Source: Cryptomeria japonica
Lineage: Eukaryota > Streptophyta > Pinopsida > Cupressales > Cupressaceae
DNA length: 64,000 nucleotides
Assembly (NCBI RefSeq): GCF_030272615.1
Contig: NC_081407.1
Coordinates: 266,857,574-266,921,573, forward strand
Direction of reading: 5' to 3'
The notes under the pieces are model-generated. The model did no database searches, had not been told where the DNA came from, and worked only from the letters and a program-made list of their open reading frames with translations. Below are positions 59,091 through 64,000 of this stretch, in pieces. Positions within the stretch are counted from its first letter, which is position 1, and every line of letters starts with the position of its first letter. Position numbers and translations under genes: made by a program.

Positions 59091-59413
59091 ATGGGTTCTC
59101 CATTAGTGAACAAAAGAAGAAGAGATACAATAGTAATTCATGGGGCAGCCCAAGCATCAATAATCCTCATGAAGTCATCTAGTGACAAAGTGAATCAAGC
59201 ATGGAGAAAGAACACAACGAAGAGAAGAATTTCCCTCCTGAAGAAATGGTACTACTCCAAGCATGTGATAAGGTTGAAGTTCATTGGCCAAGGACACAAA
59301 GACTATCAAGGGTGCAAGTTCTTGTTCCAATTCAAGATGCCATTCCCAAACCCCAGTACTTCAATCATAGAGTGTCTTATAATAGCATGAAGATCAAACA
59401 GAGGATGATGTAG
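59091..59413 (+). pseudogene. Small decayed ORF in LTR U3
   Basis: ATG 59091 opens a frame (MGSPLVNKRRRDTIVIHGAA). Near 59200 a more protein-like reading moves to another frame (EEKNFPPEEMVLLQACDKVE, VPIQDAIPKPQYFNHRVS) and ends at 59413. Together they suggest about 107 codons with one frameshift. It ends 238 bases before the TATA box, close to the 273 bases seen for the ORF at 50.2 kb. Family not recognised. Confidence 0.4.
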
Positions 59414-59650
59414 TCAGAATCGTGTCTTCGGACACATAGAATAGTTTCAATTATGCATTTGTAATTTTGTTTCGACAAGTTACATGTAAAAACAAGTGTC
59501 ACTTTCACTTGCATTTTCGTAAAATGTAATTACATGTAAAACAACTACAAGTTGAGTTAATTTAGGACTGTAGTTGGAATAAGTCATGGTGGTTGAGAGA
59601 ATTTCTCAAGTTAGTTGGGATCCTCCCATCTTTTTCTGAAGGCTCCTCTC

Positions 59651-59659
59651 CTATAAATA
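59651..59659 (+). promoter_or_regulatory. TATA box of plus-strand LTR
   Basis: CTATAAATACTTGAGGGGG, preceded by CTCCTCTC and followed by R-type sequence. This is the clearest promoter-like site in the block. Confidence 0.65.
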
Positions 59660-60175
59660 CTTGAGGGGGTCTATTGTAATCTATATCTTTTGGCAATCTG
59701 TCAGTTTTTATGTGCATTATAAGACTTTGAGCTTAGTTGTAAATTAGATTGTACTCAATTAAAAGAGGCAAATTGCTTCCAAACTTTGTGTTGATTCAAG
59801 GTGTATGTGATGACGTTTTCTGGAGATTGATTGTGAGTTTTGAGATGTTATACAAGAGGGATTCAAGCTCAATCTTGTAGACTTTGAGCTGCTTATTGCG
59901 TTTGGAGTTTAAGATTGGTTTTATGATTTGATACTGCAGACTTTGAGCTTCTTGTCATGTTGAAGCTACTGTAGAAAGCTCAAGGGAGGGTAGACTTTGT
60001 GCTACTTTTATTTTTAAGACTTGTGAATGTAAGGTGAAGTGCATCATATAGATGGACTTTGACTTGCTGAGTGTTGTACACTGTTATCATTTTGAGAAGG
60101 TTGATAGGATAGTAGAAGTGCTGAAGACTTTGTGCTTTCATTTCTATTTTCCCGTCCTGGGGAAGTGACGGAAGT

Positions 60176-60183
60176 GTTGTGAC
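60176..60183. other. 8-bp target-site duplication, left
   Basis: GTTGTGAC immediately before the hAT terminal repeat; identical to 61698-61705. Confidence 0.9.
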
Positions 60184-60428
60184 CAGAGAAACGAAAATCG
60201 CCCGAAATCGCCCAAACTCGGCGAGTCCGAGTCCGAGTCAGGCCAAACGAGTCCCAGGGGCTCGGACTCGGACTCGGCCGAGTCTGGAGAGTAAACTCGC
60301 CAGACTCGCCGAGTTGGCGATTTTGGCTCAAAATCGCCAGACTCGCCGAGTCCTGAGCCCCAGACTCGGCTACTGGCTGGGTTAATAAAATGACAAAAAA
60401 AAAACATTTTAAAAAGTTTTTTTAAAAA

Positions 60429-60445
60429 GTAATAAGTTTTTTTGG
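60429..60445. repeat. 17-bp direct repeat, left of internal insertion
   Basis: GTAATAAGTTTTTTTGG, repeated exactly at 60863-60879. Together they bracket a 417-bp segment like a target duplication. Confidence 0.85.
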
Positions 60446-60862
60446 AAGGGCGAAATTTGACATTTTGGTCTCTCCGTCAGGATTATTTTATGGAATATAA
60501 CATTTAAGTATAAGTGACATTTCCTTATATCTTTCTTCTTTCTTATACTTTAAGTTATATTCCATATATACTGTCAGGATGTTTGAGAGTGGTTTCGGGC
60601 CTCCAGGAGTTATATTGCAAAATCTAGTTTTTGGAGGATTCTTCAGTTTTCCAGACTTAGTCAAATTTCAGGATCAGGACATTCCAGACTTAGCCAAATT
60701 TCAGGGCATTTGAAGATCAGGATGACATTCCAGACTTTATCACTCACCAACTTGACCTAGCTTGGACCTTCAAGAATGATACTCACCAAGCAAGACCCAA
60801 TTAGCAACAAGTGCAAAACCAGGCCCTAAGGAAGACTCTCAAAGAAACCCTAATTCAGACTT
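60446..60862 (-). mobile_element. 417-bp insertion derived from LTR sequence
   Basis: The first roughly 260 bases match the reverse complement of about 62475-62715: GCGAAATTTGAC, TGGAATATAACATTTAAGTA, GGATGTTTGAGAGTGGTTTC, TTATATTGCAAAATCTAG, GACTTAGTCAAATTTCAGG. It also contains a long imperfect hairpin (60485-60575). Exact 17-bp direct repeats flank it. Confidence 0.65.
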
Positions 60863-60875
60863 GTAATAAGTTTTT

Positions 60876-61286
60876 TTGGCCTCGCGGGGCGCTGCCCCTC
60901 GACCTCGCCCTGTATCGCGACAGGAAGCGCGCAAGGGGCGCTGCCCCTTGACCCCACCTTGGGGGCGCTGCCCCCAAACCCCCGTCGAAAAATATGGGGG
61001 AAACTGTGTCGATAGAAGTAGAGAAAATTTAACCTCCGAGTCTGACATTGATTGGATCGACCAGGTAGATATAGAGGTTGAGACTGTAGCCATGGCAGAG
61101 GAGGAGCGGAGAGCACGAGCACAGACAAGAGATTCAGAGGCAGATAGTGACACGGATGTTCCTAATGTTGGTGAGCATGGCATGGTGTCACGGGGAGCGG
61201 CTATGGCAGTCGAATCATCCAGGAACTACCTTAGACGCCTTCGCAGGGGGCTGGGGCCGGATGGTGCAGGCTCCTCTGAGCCATAG
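60876..61286 (+). pseudogene. Possible hAT transposase C-terminal remnant
   Basis: An open frame of 136 codons. The first roughly 50 codons read through GC-rich GGGGCGCTGCCCC repeats and are probably not original protein. The later part (DIDWIDQVDIEVETVAMAEE, then RNYLRRLRRGLGPDGAG, ending SSEP) has the acidic, low-complexity tail character seen after the dimerisation domain of plant hAT transposases. That match is by general resemblance only. No dimerisation core or zinc finger is present. Position inside a hAT element, in one orientation and near one end, supports the idea. Confidence 0.4.
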
Positions 61287-61697
61287 ACTTGTAGTTGTAT
61301 TTACCTTTGGTATTTGTATGAAACATTTGATGATGATCATATGATGACATGGATTTTTTATTCCATGAGTTTTGTAATATTGTATACATTTGACAATATT
61401 TATATATCTATGTTTGTTATTTTCTTCAGCTACAATTTGCGTTTATGCTTATGTGATTGATGTATACTTGTGTATGTAATCAAATGAGCCGAGTTTGATG
61501 ATGTTATTGTGTCTTTAAGGTGTATTCAATAAAGGGTGCATGAAACAAGTTTTAAATCTTAAAAAATCTCTAAATTTTTTGAGTTTTTCACTTTCCCGAG
61601 TCCAGCCGAGTCTGGAGCCGAGTCTGACGCCGAGTCCCGAGTCCGAGTCCGATTTGGCCTTGCCGAGTCCGAGCCGAGTCCGAGTTTCGTTTCTTTG

Positions 61698-61705
61698 GTT
61701 GTGAC
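61698..61705. other. 8-bp target-site duplication, right
   Basis: GTTGTGAC, identical to 60176-60183. Removing the hAT element and one copy restores an LTR start matching the one at 40205. Confidence 0.9.
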
Positions 61706-62145
61706 GTTTTCACACATCGCCCTATTGCAAATGGGGACCCATGTTTTTTTGCTCGTTTTGCTCGTTTTCGCTTTTGCTTTCGTTTTTAGGATTTTGCTAG
61801 TCAGTTGGTCGTCTGGATTTAGGGCCAAGCCTTAGGGTTTTAAATTCTGCCTTTTCAAGCCAAAATCCAGTCGTTTTTGAGAGCTTTTGAGTTTCCTTTT
61901 CTAGAATGCAAATTTTGAATGAAATGAATTCGCCAGAATGGTCTAATTTTCAATTGGAATGTTGATGCAGAGCTTAAATTTGTCTAAGTGTTGAAGATGA
62001 AATGTGAATTTTTGTCCAATTGAATATTTTTGACCAAATTTTGACTTTTTTGAATTTTGATCCTAGGCATTTCAAATGATTTGTTTTCGCCTTGTGAAGT
62101 GATAAAATGTGTAAAATCATGTTATTTTGGCCTGTAGGAGCAAAA

Positions 62146-64000
62146 TCGCTCCTGTCCCTCAGTGAAGGACGGGAGCTCGTTTTCAAATATTTTACTATTC
62201 CTGCAGGGTCAAGATGAATTACGAATTGGAAGTGATGGAGAAAGGCGAGATCTTTCCATTGAATATAAATTGAAGATTTTCATGAGCACAGAAATGCCTC
62301 CAGGGGAAAAATCGCTCCTGTCCCTCAGTGAAGGACCGGAGCTACAAATCCAATATTGCTTTGTCCTTGCAGGATTTTAACGTCTTGACGATGTGAAAAG
62401 GTCCAAAGAGGTACATTTTATCAAATGAATATAACTTGAAGCACTGTCGGGGAGATCAACAGGATAACAAGTCCGGCTTGAGTAAGGTCCTGATCCTGAA
62501 ATTTGGCTAAGTCTGGAATGTCCTGATCCTGAAATTTGACTAAGTCTGGAAACTGAAAAAACCTCCAAAAACTAGATTTTGCAATATAACTCCTGGAGGT
62601 CTGAAACCACTCTCAAACATCCTGAAAGTATATATGGAATATAACTTAAAGTTATACTTAAATGTTATATTCCATTAAAATTGTCCTGATCGAGAGTGCG
62701 AAAAGTCAAATTTCGCTCGTGTCCTTCTCCAAGGGTCCAGAGCGAAATGCGCTCCTGTCCCTCTCCAAGGGACCAAGGCGAATCGCTCGTGTCCCTCACC
62801 AAGGGTCCAGAGCGAAAATGCTTAGTTGAGCCATTCTTGACCTTGTTTGGACGAATCGAGACATCAAAGGCATGGTGAAGGACGAAATGAGCATGATAGA
62901 ACATCCAGACTTGATCAAAAACAATGAAATGATGAAGTTTTGCCTAGAGGGTCAATTTCGCTCCTGTCCCTTACTGAAGGACCAGAGCGAAGTTCTTCAT
63001 AAGGTACGTCCTGAACAAAGACCAAGCAAATTTTATGTTCGAAGGCAAGAAAGGAGGTCAATCGAACCCGTTGAAGACAAATTGAAGATTATCAAACGTC
63101 AACAAAGGACCAAGATGCTTAAGTTCGCTCCTGTCCCTCAGGAAGGGACCAGAGCGATTTTTGTTGTAGATGATTTTCTCGCCAAATTTCAACTGATCTC
63201 AAGGCATGAATGAATGGAAGGACGCATTACGAACCCGTTGAATATAAATTTGGAAGCTAGCAAAGTGAAATGAAGACCACAAGAGCAAAATCGCTCTTGT
63301 CCCTCTCCAAGGGACCAGGGCGATACAATAAGTATGTTGCCTTTTCTTCAAGTTCAAAACCACTCCAAGGCGAAGAACAAGGTGGCAAGGACGTCTCAAG
63401 GCATTTCCATCAAGCAACAAGTTACAAAGGTCGTCACATTGAAAGATTTGCACTAAGACTCCCAGTTCGCTCCTGTCCCTCAGGAAGGGACCAGAGCGAA
63501 ATTTGTATAAAGGCTCTAAATTTTGAAAGTTTATCACGCATCAAGTGATTGAGGAGGATCAAGGGACCACGTTTTACCCAATGAAGGCAATGGCAAGTTG
63601 AAAAAGGCAAAGACAAGCTCAAAATCTTGAAATTCGCTCCTGTCCCTCAGGAAGGGACCAGAGCGATGTTGAATATATTTGCTAATTCATGCAAAAATCA
63701 CGTGAGGTCAAGGTTTTCCAAGGTCGCAAGAGGTCCAAGGCGTCTTTTGAAAGTGATATATCAAAGTTTGGAACGTCCAAATGCTATCAATTAAGCTAAG
63801 GAACTCATATCGCTCCTGTCCTTTGGACAAGGACCAGGGCGATATTTGCCAAAGCACTCATTTTCCTTCGAAGATCATGGCAAAACAAACTTGCAAAAGG
63901 TTCAAAACGTCGTTTAAAGGATAATGGACGAGGAATTGACATCAAGAACGAAGAATCTCACGTAAAAGAATGGAGATCGCTCCTGTCCCTCTCCAAGGGA
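62146..64000 (+). repeat. Spaced palindrome array in U3 (167/176-bp period)
   Basis: A roughly 32-39-bp hairpin of the form TCGCTCCTGTCCCTC...GGACCAGAGCGA occurs at 62146, 62312, 62712, 62749, 62783, 62957, 63124, 63291, 63466, 63633, 63807 and 63977 (last cut by the window). Distances between successive CGCTC words are 166, 401, 37, 34, 174, 167, 166, 176, 167, 176 and 167. The spacers (about 130 bp) are diverged but still share CCGTTGAATATAAATT-type words. The hairpins are far better conserved. Confidence 0.92.

Larger units (their letters stand above)
57636..60174 (+). mobile_element. Plus-strand gypsy-type LTR with palindromic U3
   Basis: A possible start TGTTGTCCAATTTTTGG lies at 57636. 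U3 has a 189-bp duplication (57640-57930), repeated CCCGAAATTGG words (about 58090, 58138, 58780) and two 35-bp palindromes. A decayed ORF lies at 59091-59413 and a TATA box at 59651-59659. R-U5-like sequence with repeated AGACTTTGAGCT words (about 59878-59950) follows. It stops where another LTR starts at 60175, which suggests that LTR inserted into it. Confidence 0.5.
60184..61697. mobile_element. hAT-superfamily DNA transposon, non-autonomous
   Basis: 1,514 bases bounded by 13-base terminal inverted repeats with one mismatch: CAGAGAAACGAAA at 60184-60196, and TTTCGTTTCTTTG at 61685-61697. Perfect 8-bp duplications GTTGTGAC flank it; 8-bp duplication and CA..G termini are hAT hallmarks. Subterminal regions (60210-60375 and 61595-61690) are packed with GAGTCCGAG / CTCGGACTC words on both strands, the usual layout for transposase binding in hAT elements. 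Inside is a 417-bp foreign insertion (60446-60862) and a short coding remnant. It has no full transposase and would depend on one supplied in trans. Confidence 0.88.
60175..64000 (+). mobile_element. Plus-strand gypsy-type LTR split by a hAT element, runs off the window
   Basis: Joining across the hAT element, the LTR starts TGTTGTGAC (60175-60183) and resumes at 61706 as GTTTTCACACATCGCCCTAT then TGCAAATGGGGACCC. This is the same start as the minus-strand LTR at 40205. The U3 palindrome array begins at 62146 and continues past the window end. No TATA box is reached. Short frames throughout (62162-63622) are by-products of the array. Confidence 0.7.

Noticed and set aside
62146-64000. CRISPR-like pattern of regularly spaced palindromic repeats
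   Set aside because: Plant nuclear context, spacers of about 130 bp that are homologous to each other, no cas genes, and location in an LTR. It is a tandem array.

Overview
This is nuclear DNA from a plant, most likely a gymnosperm and probably a conifer. The taxonomic placement is an inference from the large AT-rich spacers, very long LTRs and dense nesting of decayed retrotransposons. I find no intact host gene, rRNA, tRNA gene or CRISPR array. Almost everything interpretable is transposable-element sequence, and nearly all coding stretches are pseudogenes.

Layout. 1-9.7 kb is AT-rich unclassified sequence with an LTR-like block (about 4.3-7.7 kb) and a cluster of short inverted repeats (8.3-8.5 kb). 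9.77-12.03 kb holds two related LTRs facing each other, U5 to U5. 15.4-23.6 kb is a complete but degenerate minus-strand Ty3/gypsy element: two LTRs of about 1.2 kb in direct orientation and an internal region with gag and a damaged protease but no reverse transcriptase or integrase seen. One of its LTRs carries a 445-bp solo LTR. 23.6-31.2 kb is mostly unclassified. It contains small tandem duplications, a tRNA-like SINE candidate and one short exon-like segment. 31.2-32.7 kb is an LTR with a tRNA-Met-type primer site. 33.8-54.7 kb is a broken Ty1/copia element (5' LTR, primer site, gag pieces, protease, integrase, a 3' LTR relative) interleaved with other LTRs. These include a minus-strand gypsy LTR with large tandem arrays (36.8-40.2 kb), a 5' end of a Tat-like gypsy element with an open gag-like frame (41.5-42.9 kb), and a roughly 4.9-kb plus-strand gypsy LTR (48.3-53.2 kb). 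54.7-60.2 kb holds two more LTRs of that gypsy type. 60.2-64 kb is a further one, split near its first bases by a 1,514-bp hAT-type DNA transposon with a perfect 8-bp target duplication.

Themes. Several LTRs begin with the same TGTTGTG-type terminus and carry a family-specific array of short palindromic repeats in U3, upstream of a TATA box. The arrays differ in sequence and period (about 41, 57, 77, 84 and 167/176 bp) but sit in the same position. Two of these U3 regions also contain protein-like reading frames between the array and the TATA box. The larger is about 655 codons and is preceded by a plausible intron. A U3-encoded ORF together with a palindrome array is the most unusual architecture in the window.
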